A stretch of 64,000 bases of DNA from Sorangium sp025924095 (GTDB lineage: Bacteria; Myxococcota_A; Polyangia; Polyangiales; Polyangiaceae), in assembly GCF_051521505.1 (NCBI RefSeq), contig NZ_CP150356.1, positions 8,742,001-8,806,000 of the forward strand. The letters are read 5' to 3'. The position numbers were made by a program, and so were the translations under genes. The notes beneath the pieces were generated by a model. The model was not told the origin of the DNA and did not search any database. It saw only the letters and a list, made by a program, of their open reading frames with translations. This document shows, piece by piece, positions 17,644 to 26,581 of this stretch (positions within the stretch are counted from its first letter, which is position 1; each line of letters opens with the position of its first letter).

Positions 17644-19815
17644 ATGCGTCGACCTTCCCTGTCTGTGTGTCTCGTGGTGCTGTCGGCGCTCGCGTACGGC
17701 GGCCCCGGCTGCGGTGATGACCAGCTCTGCGCCCCGGGCGCGCGCTCCGTGTGCTTCCTCCCCGACGGGGGGCTCGGCGCGCAGCAATGCAACGAGGAGG
17801 GCACCGCGCTCGGCGCCTGCGGCAGCGCGCCGGGGGGGCTCGAGAGCGGGTGCGGCCACCTGAGCGAGGCCTGCTGTCCCTCGCTCCCGGCCGAGCTCCG
17901 GGCGAGCTGCGACGCGGCGGCGGCCGCGGCGAACGACGCCGCGTGCGACGACTATGCCGGCAGCGCCAGCGCGGCCGGGTTCTGCGGCGGCGGCGCCGCC
18001 GCGCCGGACGGCGTCCCCTACGGCCCGGGCTGCGCCGGCCTGCTGAACGACTGCTGTGCGTCGTTGCCCGCGCAGCTCGGGTCCGCCTGTCAGGCCACCG
18101 GCTTCCGCGGCAATGAGGGGCTCTGCCACGGCTTCCTCGAGCGGGACGCCCAGGCGAGCGGCTTCTGCGAGGGGGTCGATCACGCGGCCGAGAGCTGCAG
18201 CTACCTCGCCGACCGATGCTGCCCCTCGCTCCCCGGAGGTCCGCGCGAGCGCTGCGAGGACCTCGCCGCCGAGGCGGACACCGACCTCTGCCTGGACTAC
18301 CTGAGCGGCGCCTCGGACGCGGGCCGCTGCCCCACGCTCGGCGGCGGCGAGCCGCCCTCGGCGGCCGCGTGCGACGCGCTGCTCGAGACCTGCTGCAGCA
18401 CGCTCGAGCCCACGCTCGCCCACGAGTGCGATCTGAGCGCGCTCTCCGGGAGCCGCGCGCGCTGCGAGGTGTTCGAGGGCGCCGCCCGGGCCGCCGGCCT
18501 GTGCCTCGGCGACGGCGGCGGCGGCGCGGGCGGCGGCTGCGGCGACACATCGAGCGACGTGGACAACTGCGGCTTCTGCGGGAACGTGTGCGGCGACCAG
18601 CACGCCGTGCCCTCCTGCGCGGCCGGAGCCTGCTCGCTCGCCTGCGACCTCGGCTTCGGCGACTGCGATCGCGACGCCGCGACCGGCTGCGAGGTCGATT
18701 TCGAGAGCGACGCCGGCAACTGCGGCGGCTGCGGCGAGGCCTGCAGCGACAGGAACGCCTCGGCCGCCTGCGAGGCGGGCGCGTGCGTGCTCGCGTGCGA
18801 CGCGGGCTTCGCCGACTGCGACGGCGCGCCCTCGACGGGCTGCGAGGTCGAGCTCGCCTCCGATCCGTTCAACTGCGGCGCCTGCGGCAACAGCTGCGCC
18901 GGCGGCGCCTGCGAGGACGGGACGTGCGGCCCCGGCGCGCTCCAGCTCGCCTCGGGCCTCGCGGTCCCCTCCGCGCTCGCGGTCGACGCCGCGTCCGTTT
19001 ACGTCGTCGGCTTCCAGCCCGCCGGCGGCATCGCCGTCCGCGTCGACAAGGCGTCCGGCGCGACGACCTGCCTCGCCACCGGCGCGGCGCCGGGCGCCTC
19101 GGCGTGCGGGAGCGAGCGCTTCGAGGGCATCGCCCTGACGGGCGCCGGCGCGTTCGTCACCGGCTCCACCGGCGTGCTCCGGTTCCCGCCCTCCGGCGCC
19201 GCGGCCACGGTCACCGCGAGCGTGCCCGACCCGTGGGCCGTCGTCAGCGACGGCGCCGCGGTCTGGTTCACGTCGCTCTCCCAGGGCGGCCTGTACCGCG
19301 CCGAGGCGCTCTTCGCCGGGCAGGTCGCCGCCGAGATCAGCGGCGCCGCCGGCGATGTGGGCGGCGCGCTCGCCGCCGACGCCGATCACCTCTACTGGAC
19401 CTGGTCGGACGGCACCGTCATGAAGCTCCGCAAGGACGGCTCCGAGCCGCGTCAGATCGCGTCGGCGCAGGATTTCGAGCGCACCAACCTGACGCCGCAG
19501 TACCTCGCGGTCGACGCCGCGCACCTCTTCTGGAGCACGCCGAGCGGCTATCTCTTCCGGCTCGACAAGGACGGCGCCGGGCTCGTGGCGCTCGCCGACG
19601 GACAGCCCGGTCCGGCGGGGATCGCGGTGGATCCGGAGGGCGGCGGGGCCCTCTACTGGGTCAACCGCGTCGGCTCGGTGCGCAAGGTGTCCAAGGCGGG
19701 CGGCGACGTGGACACGCTCGCCGTGGGGCAGGTCGGCGCGATCGCGATCGCCGTGGACGAGGCGTTCGTCTACTGGGCGACCCAGGCGGGCGACCTGCGG
19801 AGGATCGCCAAATGA
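17644..19815 (+). CDS. Cys-rich lipoprotein with NCGxCG repeats and beta-propeller-like C-terminus
   Basis: This 723-residue exported protein has a signal peptide ending GGPGC, a weak lipobox with Cys at 23. Residues 30-280 hold four copies of a helical Cys module, each starting CC-x-S/T-L and separated by about 60-70 residues. Residues 290-425 hold three copies of the NCGxCGxxC repeat common in myxobacterial surface proteins. From about 435 the cysteines stop, and repeated blades such as PSALAVDAASVYVV, LAADADHLYWTWSDG and GIAVDPEGGGALYWVN suggest an NHL/SMP-30-like propeller. It probably forms a disulphide-rich surface stalk bearing a propeller head. Its ATGA stop overlaps the start of the next gene, so the two are coupled. 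Confidence 0.85.
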   Translation: MRRPSLSVCLVVLSALAYGGPGCGDDQLCAPGARSVCFLPDGGLGAQQCNEEGTALGACGSAPGGLESGCGHLSEACCPSLPAELRASCDAAAAAANDAACDDYAGSASAAGFCGGGAAAPDGVPYGPGCAGLLNDCCASLPAQLGSACQATGFRGNEGLCHGFLERDAQASGFCEGVDHAAESCSYLADRCCPSLPGGPRERCEDLAAEADTDLCLDYLSGASDAGRCPTLGGGEPPSAAACDALLETCCSTLEPTLAHECDLSALSGSRARCEVFEGAARAAGLCLGDGGGGAGGGCGDTSSDVDNCGFCGNVCGDQHAVPSCAAGACSLACDLGFGDCDRDAATGCEVDFESDAGNCGGCGEACSDRNASAACEAGACVLACDAGFADCDGAPSTGCEVELASDPFNCGACGNSCAGGACEDGTCGPGALQLASGLAVPSALAVDAASVYVVGFQPAGGIAVRVDKASGATTCLATGAAPGASACGSERFEGIALTGAGAFVTGSTGVLRFPPSGAAATVTASVPDPWAVVSDGAAVWFTSLSQGGLYRAEALFAGQVAAEISGAAGDVGGALAADADHLYWTWSDGTVMKLRKDGSEPRQIASAQDFERTNLTPQYLAVDAAHLFWSTPSGYLFRLDKDGAGLVALADGQPGPAGIAVDPEGGGALYWVNRVGSVRKVSKAGGDVDTLAVGQVGAIAIAVDEAFVYWATQAGDLRRIAK

Positions 19816-22601
19816 GCCCCGCTCATCGACCCGGCCGCCGCTCGCTCGCGCGCCTGTGCGGCGCGGCCGCCCTCCTGCTCGTGGGCGGAGGGCTGATCGG
19901 CGTGGGCTGCAGTCAGGAGCCGCCGGCGGGCGCCCTGGCGCCGCCGGCGCTCGGGCCGCAGGCCGACAGCGACGCGTGCGAGTGCGCCGCGGGCTTCTAT
20001 TACAACGACGAGCCGATCCCGCCCGAGCAGACCCGCTGCGACGCCTTCGCGTGCGGGCGCGACCTCATCGCCTATCAGTGCCTCGACGGCGACACCGCCG
20101 CCGACACGTGGCGGAGCTATCCCGAGAACCGGTGCGGCGAGCTCGCGTGTACGGCCAACGGGACGTTCTGCGGCGAGGACGTGGTCAACGGCGAGCCGGC
20201 CGCGCTCTACGAGTGTCCCGGCGCGGGGCAGATCCCGCTCTCGTGGCGCATCTGCCCGGGCGGCTGCGAGGACGGCGCCTGCACCGGCGCGGCGAGCGGC
20301 GAGTGCCCGTGCCCGATCCCGCCCATCCCGGGGGGCGATCGCATCCCGCTCCACTGCGGGATGACCCTCTGCTTTCCCACGGGCGTCGGCAACGCCGGCG
20401 TGAGGCAGGTGTGCTCGGCCGAGGGCTGGCGCAGCCTCGGGCTCTCGTGCAATCAGCCGCGAGGCGCCTGCCCGGCGTGCCGCGGCGTGCAGGACAGCTC
20501 CGGCCGCGAGGTCACGATCACGGCCTGCGGCGAGGAGGTGTGCGGCCTCGGCGTCGGCAACCGCAGCCGCTGGGTGTGCGGGGAGGAAGGCTGGATCGAC
20601 CTCAACCTCCCCTGCGAGCCCGGCAAGTCGACGGGAGAGGCGGGCGCGGAGCTCGGCCGGTGTCCGGTGGAGTTCCGCGACAACGATGGCCAGTGGAAGG
20701 GCGTCGAGCCGGGCCAGACCTTCTGCGGAGAGCAGGTGTTCGGCGGCCGCGCCAACAAGGACCTCGCCATCAACGCGGGCGAGCAGGACCTCCGCATCCG
20801 TGGCCGGGCGGATCATCTCTATTCCTGCCCGGGCCCCGGCGCGCGCCCCGTGCCCTACCGCAGCTGCGGCGCGGGGAACGGGAGCGGCGCGTGCATGCCC
20901 GTGCGGGAGATCCCGCCCGTGCGCTACCATGAAGTGACGGGCTACCAGTCCGCCGCGAACGCGCCGAAGCTCCGTGACTGGGACCGCTGCGACGAGTCGT
21001 GCCTGCCGGTGAGCAAGCCGTGCCCACCGGAGGACCGGTCGTGCAAGCGGGAGCGCGACCTCAAGTACTTCCACATCCCCGGTGGGAACAACGGGTACAA
21101 CGATTGCCAGCATCTCTTCTGCGGCCAGCACGAGATCACCGGCCGCGTCGGAACCCTCTATCGCTGCGCCTACGAGTTCGGTGCCTCGTACACGTGCCCG
21201 CCCTCGGCGGGGGACACGGCGGCGGTCGTGGGGCGCCCCGTCCCGTACGAGGAGTGTTCGAGCGGCTGCGGGCTCAGGGATGTCGGGAGCAACAGCGACC
21301 GGTGCGACGGGCAGTCGGAGCAGCAGCCGTTCGGCATGCCGGATCCCACGCCCACTCCGAGCATCACGTCGGAGTGTGATCCGACCGTCGACTACCAGGG
21401 GAACCCGGTGCCCGCGCGCTCGCTCCGCCTGGGCTCGCAGATCTGCGGCCCGGGCGGGCAGGTGCTCGCGTGCGACGAGCGCCGGCTGAACCGCCCTGAC
21501 GGCTGGCGCGCCACGGGGATCTCCTGCGGCACCTCCTGCGGCGTCTGCAGCCCCGACCCGTACGGCGCGCAGACCCCCGTCTGCGAGTACTTCGCCAGCG
21601 CGGAGGGCCTCACGTGCGATGACGCGAGCTTCGGGCAGAGCTGGGATCCATGCTTGAACGGCAACCAGAACGTCACGGAGAACAACCCGGCGTACTGCGG
21701 GCACAACCTCGCCGGCCGCGCCGCCGGCGACCCCAACATGCTGTATTTCTGCAAGGCGTACTGCACGAGCGTCGAGGATGGGAAGACCGTCACGAAGCCG
21801 TGCGACGGCGTCGAGGGCGATGGCCAGGGCACGCGCTCATGGTCGCGCGAATACCGCTTCGATCGCGCGGAGTACTGCGCGTTCGGTTGCCAGAAGAACG
21901 ACCCGGAGAGCGACGCATGCAAGCGGCCCGGGGGCGGGAAGCGGAGCGCTCCCCTCCGTGACAGCCGCGTGGTCCGGGGGTTCGGCGTCGTGGCCGATGA
22001 CTACGGCGGCCGCCACCTCGGCGAGGATCTCGTCATCTCGGGCGGCACGGCGGGCGCGGAGGTGCATCCCGTGGCCAACGGCAGGCTCCTCTGGAAGGGC
22101 ATCAACAGGTCGCAGTACCTCGGCGTGGCGCTCGTGGAGCACCCGCCCAAGGCCGAGACCGGAGAGCGTTACTGCTCCTTCTATGGCCACCTCGACGTCG
22201 ACGGGCTGGGCCTGGACCTCGTGGCGCGACAGGAGGTGACGACCGACGACGTGCTCGGGAAGGTGGTGCGCTGGAACGATATCCCTCGCCTGCACAACCT
22301 CAACTTCGCCGACAAGTGGGTGGAGTGCCCGACGTCCTCGAAGGATTTCGACTGTGATCTCGTCGTCGGGCCGCGGGACAACTCGCACCTGCACTACACG
22401 GTGCTCTCCGACGAGCAGTGCAAGCTCTTCACCGGCAGCGTGGGCACGCCGTACGGTTACGACGAGTGCAAGACGCCCGACGAGGACGCCGTCGCCCTCA
22501 CCGCGATGACGGCGGCAGACGACTGCACGGCGCCGATGTCGGGGGCGACGACGGAGGGGTACATCTCGCCGACGTGGTTCCTCGAAGCGCCGCCCCAGTG
22601 A
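19812..22601 (+). CDS. Very Cys-rich lipoprotein with C-terminal M23 (LytM-type) metallopeptidase domain
   Basis: ATG 19812 overlaps the preceding TGA (ATGA), so translation is coupled. The 929-residue product has an Arg-rich start, a hydrophobic segment and lipobox GVGC (Cys at 33). Residues 45-700 contain many irregular Cys modules (for example CGxxxCFPTGVGN, CGEEVCGLGVGN) without a family I can name. Residues 718-905 look like a LytM/M23 domain: RHLGEDL (His-x3-Asp), YGHLDVDG and DNSHLHYT (His-x-His), which together give the zinc ligands of peptidoglycan endopeptidases. It could cut peptidoglycan of self or prey. The huge Cys-rich N-terminal part is unusual for M23 enzymes. Confidence 0.83.
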   Translation: MSPAHRPGRRSLARLCGAAALLLVGGGLIGVGCSQEPPAGALAPPALGPQADSDACECAAGFYYNDEPIPPEQTRCDAFACGRDLIAYQCLDGDTAADTWRSYPENRCGELACTANGTFCGEDVVNGEPAALYECPGAGQIPLSWRICPGGCEDGACTGAASGECPCPIPPIPGGDRIPLHCGMTLCFPTGVGNAGVRQVCSAEGWRSLGLSCNQPRGACPACRGVQDSSGREVTITACGEEVCGLGVGNRSRWVCGEEGWIDLNLPCEPGKSTGEAGAELGRCPVEFRDNDGQWKGVEPGQTFCGEQVFGGRANKDLAINAGEQDLRIRGRADHLYSCPGPGARPVPYRSCGAGNGSGACMPVREIPPVRYHEVTGYQSAANAPKLRDWDRCDESCLPVSKPCPPEDRSCKRERDLKYFHIPGGNNGYNDCQHLFCGQHEITGRVGTLYRCAYEFGASYTCPPSAGDTAAVVGRPVPYEECSSGCGLRDVGSNSDRCDGQSEQQPFGMPDPTPTPSITSECDPTVDYQGNPVPARSLRLGSQICGPGGQVLACDERRLNRPDGWRATGISCGTSCGVCSPDPYGAQTPVCEYFASAEGLTCDDASFGQSWDPCLNGNQNVTENNPAYCGHNLAGRAAGDPNMLYFCKAYCTSVEDGKTVTKPCDGVEGDGQGTRSWSREYRFDRAEYCAFGCQKNDPESDACKRPGGGKRSAPLRDSRVVRGFGVVADDYGGRHLGEDLVISGGTAGAEVHPVANGRLLWKGINRSQYLGVALVEHPPKAETGERYCSFYGHLDVDGLGLDLVARQEVTTDDVLGKVVRWNDIPRLHNLNFADKWVECPTSSKDFDCDLVVGPRDNSHLHYTVLSDEQCKLFTGSVGTPYGYDECKTPDEDAVALTAMTAADDCTAPMSGATTEGYISPTWFLEAPPQ

Positions 22602-22633
22602 GCGGCGCTCTCCTCAGCGGGCGACCGCCGCTC
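22600..22633. terminator. Hairpin between convergent genes
   Basis: GAGCGGCG, overlapping the M23-lipoprotein stop codon, pairs with CGCCGCTC 18 bases further on. It ends just before the stop of the convergent DUF1993 gene. The 8-base-pair stem has no T tract, so it is a plausible shared terminator but not a proven one. Confidence 0.4.
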
Positions 22634-22635
22634 CC

Positions 22636-23142
22636 TCAGGGCTTGCCGAGGAAGTCCATCTTGCCGATGTCGAGCCCGTTGTGTCGCAAGATCGCGTAGG
22701 CGGTCGTCACGTGGAAATAGAGGTTGGGCAGGGCGAAGTGCAGCAGGTAGGTCTGGCCCTTGAACTTCAGCGGCTGATCGCGCGTGGGGATCGTGATCTC
22801 GCGGTCCTCGGAGCCGTCGAACTGCTCGGGCCGCAGGCTGTTCAGGAACTCGATCGTCTTGGCGATGCGGGCCTGCAGCTCGTCGAAGCTGGCCTCGTTG
22901 TCCTCGTACTTCGGCACGTCGACGGCTGTCAATCGCGCTCCACAGCCCTTGACCGTGTCGCTGACGATCTGCACCTGGCGCGTGAGCGCGAGCATGTCCG
23001 GGGCGAGGCGCGCGTCGAGCAGGACGCGCGGCTCGATCTTCTTCGCCTCGGCGTATGCGGCGGCCTTCTTGAGGATCGCAGACAGGTTGCCGAGCGCCCT
23101 CACGAACACGGGAATCGAAGCCTGATACATCGAGATCGCCAT
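22636..23142 (-). CDS. DUF1993 family protein
   Basis: The start at 23142 is clear, because AAGGAG lies 8 bases upstream. The 168-residue soluble protein starts MAISMYQASIPVFVRALGNL and ends with YFHVTTAYAILRHNGLDIGK and the short tail MDFLGKP, the characteristic end of DUF1993 proteins. The fold is related to the DinB four-helix bundle. A His in YFHVTTAY could be a metal ligand, but no full triad is obvious. Function is not established for the family. It is a single-gene unit, convergent with the Cys-rich lipoproteins and separated from the next gene by a 352-base divergent gap. Confidence 0.88.
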   Translation of the reverse strand: MAISMYQASIPVFVRALGNLSAILKKAAAYAEAKKIEPRVLLDARLAPDMLALTRQVQIVSDTVKGCGARLTAVDVPKYEDNEASFDELQARIAKTIEFLNSLRPEQFDGSEDREITIPTRDQPLKFKGQTYLLHFALPNLYFHVTTAYAILRHNGLDIGKMDFLGKP

Positions 23143-23494
23143 CTTTATCTCCTTGCTATCGCACGGTGCGGAAAGCGCGGCCCCCGGGTACGTCACGGGG
23201 AGCGCGGTGCGGGAGCACCGCCGGCGGGGACGCGCGCAGGCGCCAACCTTGTGGTCGCCCCGCGGTCTAGGCAAGCGCTCCGCCGCACAGAAATCACCTG
23301 TGCCTTCCCGGGCGCTCCAGCGCCGCCCTCGTCCGCCGGAAACCACGTACTCCGGCGCCGCGAGCGCGCCCCGCAGGCGCTCCGACGAGCGGAGGACCTG
23401 TGAAGTAATGTAAAACCTATTGACGAACCGGGGCTCCGGCCTTCTTGCGGTGCTCCTCGACGGCCGCTCCGGCGGCGCGCTATAGGAGATGGTC
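23143..23494. other. Gene-free divergent spacer
   Basis: The 352 bases between the DUF1993 and Cys-rich lipoprotein genes show no supported frame. The less GC-rich patch around 23400-23425, including ATTGACG, is the likeliest promoter position for either side, but I cannot define boxes. AGGAG at 23484-23488 is the ribosome-binding site of the rightward gene. Confidence 0.35.
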
Positions 23495-24022
23495 ATGCGG
23501 AATCATCTTGTTATCTGCTTGATCTCGGCGGCGTTCGCGGCCGCGTGCGGCTCCACGACGACCGATCCCGATCCGACCGGGAGCGGCGGGTCGACCGCCA
23601 GCTCGACGAGCGCCAGCTCGGCCACCGGGACGTCGTGCGTTCCCGGCTCGACGATGCCGTGCACCTGCCACGCCGTCGGCGGACCGGGCGTCGCGACGTG
23701 CCTCCCCGACGGCAGCGCCTACGGGGCGTGCATGGGCGAGGACGGCGGCGACTGCATCTGTCCCCCGGGGCGCGGCGACGGCTGCTGTATGGGCGACGGC
23801 CTCTGCTGCGCGTGCGTGCAAGGCTGCGATCCGAACACGGATCCGCAGCAGGATCCGGAGACGGACGCGCTCATCGACTGCGTGTGCGCGGCGGGCGTGT
23901 GCGCGGACGAGTGCGAGGTGGAGTGCGCCGGCGGGGGCATCACGGCGAACTGCGCGCCCTGCGTGCAGCAGGCAGGGATGGACGCGTGCAAGGCGCAGCA
24001 CGAGGCCTGCGGCGGGACGTGA
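23495..24022 (+). CDS. Small Cys-rich lipoprotein
   Basis: I choose ATG 23495 because AGGAG lies 6 bases upstream; an ATG at 23489 would abut that site. The 175-residue product has a lipoprotein signal with lipobox AAAC, a Thr/Ser/Gly linker, then about 130 residues with some 20 cysteines in patterns such as MPCTCHAVGGPG, CICPPGRGDGCCMGDGLCCACVQGC and CVCAAGVCADECEVECAGG. It should be exported, lipid-anchored and heavily disulphide-bonded. Similar proteins are abundant in Sorangium-type genomes; no function is known. It stands alone, followed by decayed sequence. Confidence 0.78.
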   Translation: MRNHLVICLISAAFAAACGSTTTDPDPTGSGGSTASSTSASSATGTSCVPGSTMPCTCHAVGGPGVATCLPDGSAYGACMGEDGGDCICPPGRGDGCCMGDGLCCACVQGCDPNTDPQQDPETDALIDCVCAAGVCADECEVECAGGGITANCAPCVQQAGMDACKAQHEACGGT

Positions 24023-24070
24023 GCGCCGCGGCGCGGCGCTCGGGGGGCGCCGCGTCCGCATGGCGTTCAG

Positions 24071-24229
24071 TTCGATGCTCTCCAGTCCATTCTCGCTCTC
24101 GACGAGCCGCTCTCTAACGTCGACGCCGCGCTGCGCGCCGAGCTCCGGGTCGAGGTCGCGGCGCTCTCGCTGCCCGCCACTCCGGGCGTGGCGCTGCTCT
24201 ACGCGCCCGCCTCCCTCCTGGAAAATTGA
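24071..24229 (+). pseudogene. Fragment of a sugar ABC transporter ATPase (MalK/UgpC type)
   Basis: A 53-codon open stretch, ending in TGA at 24227-24229, reads LALDEPLSNVDAALRAELRV in its first half. That is the Walker B/D-loop text of CUT1 sugar ABC ATPases (LLDEPLSNLDAxLR). The remaining residues, up to PASLLEN, no longer match the switch-His region. There is no Walker A, ABC signature or start codon upstream. It is a short internal relic of an ATPase gene, notable because the intact importer 20 kb to the left lacks its ATPase. Confidence 0.5.
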
Positions 24230-24435
24230 ATCTGCATCAAATATCCATGCATCGAAGGGGCGGCCTTCACTCCACTGCCTGCTGGGCTCGATACCCACGT
24301 GCCTGGGCGCATCGAAGACAGAAACGATCAGTCCCTCTGGATTCTGGGAAGCGGAGTTGAGCAGGTGGTACTGGAGGCGAAAAGGATGCTGATCTTGAGA
24401 TCAAAATTCGCGATCGCGGGAATTGCTCAAGACCC

Positions 24436-24925
24436 ATGGCAAAAATCGCGCGCCTAGGCGCGGCGGACTGGACAGTCTTGGCAGCGGGTCTCTCCCTCAT
24501 GCGATTCGCATGCCGATCGGCAGAGGATCCCCAGATGCCCAGCCCGGCGGGCGGGACATCCGCGTCTGGCGGCGGCGCAAGCGTGGGCACGGGAGGGGCC
24601 GCCGCTGCTGCTGCTGGGGGAGCCCCCCCCAACTGGCGGTACTAGCCGTGGCGGCGAGGGGAACCCCGCCACTGGCGGGCTGATGGCGAGTGATGGCACC
24701 GGAGGCACCAACGGTGGTGTCTACAGTCCTGATTCAAAGAGTTTCATGGTGAGGATCGCGCCACCGGTGAGCTCCTGGAGGTAAACACCAACAAGGAGAT
24801 CTCGCCCAATGATTGATAAATATACAGGCACCGTAACACCAGACGTTCTTGTTGACGGCGCATGTATACCACTGGTAGAGTGCGGCTGCCCGCCCGCTGT
24901 GGGGTGGACGTGTCTGACGGACTGA
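24436..24925 (+). pseudogene. Frameshifted Gly-rich lipoprotein gene in a lower-GC patch
   Basis: ATG 24436 opens a lipoprotein-like start, with a hydrophobic stretch ending RFACRSAED and a Gly/Ala/Ser linker. Next to a run of C residues near 24630 the frame is lost. One shift gives GTSRGGEGNPATGGLMASDG, a second gives EDRATGELLEVNTNKEISPN, and a third, from ATG 24809, gives the Cys-rich end DGACIPLVECGCPP with stop at 24925. Read together these make one plausible lipoprotein broken by at least two or three frameshifts. The last 38-codon piece has AAGGAG upstream and could be a small gene on its own. The 24720-24900 section is visibly more AT-rich than its surroundings. Confidence 0.45.
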
Positions 24926-24949
24926 GCTTAACCGGCCTGCGAGAGCGAT

Positions 24950-26539
24950 ATGCTATTTAACGACCTGCACCACGCATCTGCAACCGACCGCCGTACATCC
25001 CGACGACGCCTGGCCACTCTCGTGGCACTGACCGCGTTGGCACTTAGCGCATGCGGTGGTGAAGACGACAACTCGTTGAGCGGCGCGGCGGAGGGCGGCG
25101 CCGGCGCCGGTGGCCCCGGGGCGACGACAGGCGGAGCAGGCGGCCCGGGTTCGGGCCCTGGCTCGGGTTCCGGCTCGGGTTCCGGCTCGGGCTCCGGCTC
25201 GGGTTCCGGCGCGGGCTCCGGCTCGGGCTCGGCCGGTGTCGGTGGCAGTGGCGGCACGGCCGACCATGAAGACATGAGTGACCACTGCGTGTACGGCTAC
25301 CCTCCCCACGAGACCGACTCGAGCCCCACGATGAAGGATGGCGCCGCGGACTTCTTTCCGCCCGGCAACAACGATCCGAACATCGTTGATACCACCGTGC
25401 AGCCGGAGGTCCTGAAGTGGATGTACGACAACTCCTGGCAGGTGGCCCACATCGAGTGGCACGCGGTCCGCACTTGCAATGGCCCCTTCGGCGGTGGAGG
25501 GAGCAAGGTCGGCATTTGCGACTTCAAGCAGCTGATCCCGGCGGATCAGAACTGTCAGACCCCAGGCGACGGCTACCAGTTCCTTGTGTTTCACCGCCAC
25601 ATGATTCAGGCGCTGAAGCAGCTCTGGCCCAATCATAGCGAGCAGTTCACGGGCTTCACCAAGTTCCCGACCTCGGCCGAAGACGTGCCGCCCCAGTGGC
25701 GCTCCGCGTGGCGGGACTGGGATGCGTCCGCCCTCGAAGCCGGGAGGATCGGCGACGAGATCGACAAGCCCGAGAACCTCGCGAGGTTCCCGGACGAAGG
25801 CACGCTCGGCTTCTGGCTCCAGTGCAACGTGGGTCAGGCGCTGAGGGGGGCGACCAACATGCCGTGGGTAGGCCTCCACTTCGTGCTGCACGCCAAGTGG
25901 GCGCGGCCGGGCAATATCACGCACGGCGTGAACAACACCGAAGCGAACATCGACAACTACATGTTCTGGAAGCTCCACGGCTGGATCGACAACGTGTGGG
26001 AGAAGTATCGCATCGCCAAGGGGATGCAGCCGACGGATCAGAAGTTGAAGGACGATCTCGTCGCGCAGTGCCGCGAGATGGACACCCACATCAAGATCAT
26101 CAAGCAGAACCTGGACCCCGACGACGTCAACAATCCCAACGAGCCTTTGCCGGTGGAATCAGGGTTCTTCCACGAGAAGGTGCGGCCCATCTTCGCGACC
26201 AACAAGAACCTGTGCACCGGCTGCCACGGCGAGACGGGCGCCAATGCGAAGCTGATCCTCGGTGGCCACATCAGCTCCAGGAAGATCGTCGACGGTCTGG
26301 TCAACAAGCCCTCCCGCGACGGCGGCCAGTACAAGCTCGTCGTCCCGGGCGATCCCGAGAACAGCTGGCTCTACCGCAAGGCCGCCGGCACGGCGGAGAC
26401 CGCCGGCTGCGTGCCGTCCGCCACGGCACAGTGCATCTCGGGCGTGATGCCCCCCAGCGCGGCCGGGCCGACCGTCAGCCAGGACGAGCTCGCGATCTTG
26501 CGGCAGTGGATCCAGGACGGCGCCGCGGGCCCGCCCTGA
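24950..26539 (+). CDS. Tyrosinase-like copper lipoprotein with C-terminal cytochrome c domain
   Basis: This 529-residue protein starts at ATG 24950. It has a lipoprotein signal (lipobox LSAC) and a Gly-Ser linker of about 55 residues encoded by tandem 12-base repeats. The central domain has tyrosinase/haemocyanin-type histidine clusters: HIEWH and FHRHMIQALKQ (CuA-like), GLHFVLH and FWKLHGWIDNVW (CuB-like). From about residue 400 a cytochrome-like domain carries CTGCHGETG (CxxCH haem c site), a possible Met ligand in SGVMPPS and an ending LRQWIQDGA typical of planctomycete/myxobacterial haem-c modules. The fusion suggests a periplasmic copper oxidase passing electrons to or from a tethered haem. 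Confidence 0.82.
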   Translation: MLFNDLHHASATDRRTSRRRLATLVALTALALSACGGEDDNSLSGAAEGGAGAGGPGATTGGAGGPGSGPGSGSGSGSGSGSGSGSGAGSGSGSAGVGGSGGTADHEDMSDHCVYGYPPHETDSSPTMKDGAADFFPPGNNDPNIVDTTVQPEVLKWMYDNSWQVAHIEWHAVRTCNGPFGGGGSKVGICDFKQLIPADQNCQTPGDGYQFLVFHRHMIQALKQLWPNHSEQFTGFTKFPTSAEDVPPQWRSAWRDWDASALEAGRIGDEIDKPENLARFPDEGTLGFWLQCNVGQALRGATNMPWVGLHFVLHAKWARPGNITHGVNNTEANIDNYMFWKLHGWIDNVWEKYRIAKGMQPTDQKLKDDLVAQCREMDTHIKIIKQNLDPDDVNNPNEPLPVESGFFHEKVRPIFATNKNLCTGCHGETGANAKLILGGHISSRKIVDGLVNKPSRDGGQYKLVVPGDPENSWLYRKAAGTAETAGCVPSATAQCISGVMPPSAAGPTVSQDELAILRQWIQDGAAGPP

Positions 26540-26581
26540 TACGTAGCAGCGACCCGGGACAACGCCTGCCCTGAGCCCCGG

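Noticed and set aside
24060..24392. 110-codon plus-strand frame starting MAFSSMLSSPFSL
   Set aside because: It is out of frame with the recognisable ABC-ATPase fragment in the same place and has no recognisable content.
25147..25230. Gly-Ser codon repeats as a phase-variation device
   Set aside because: The 12-base unit is a multiple of 3 and would only change linker length. Such linkers are routine after lipoboxes in these organisms.
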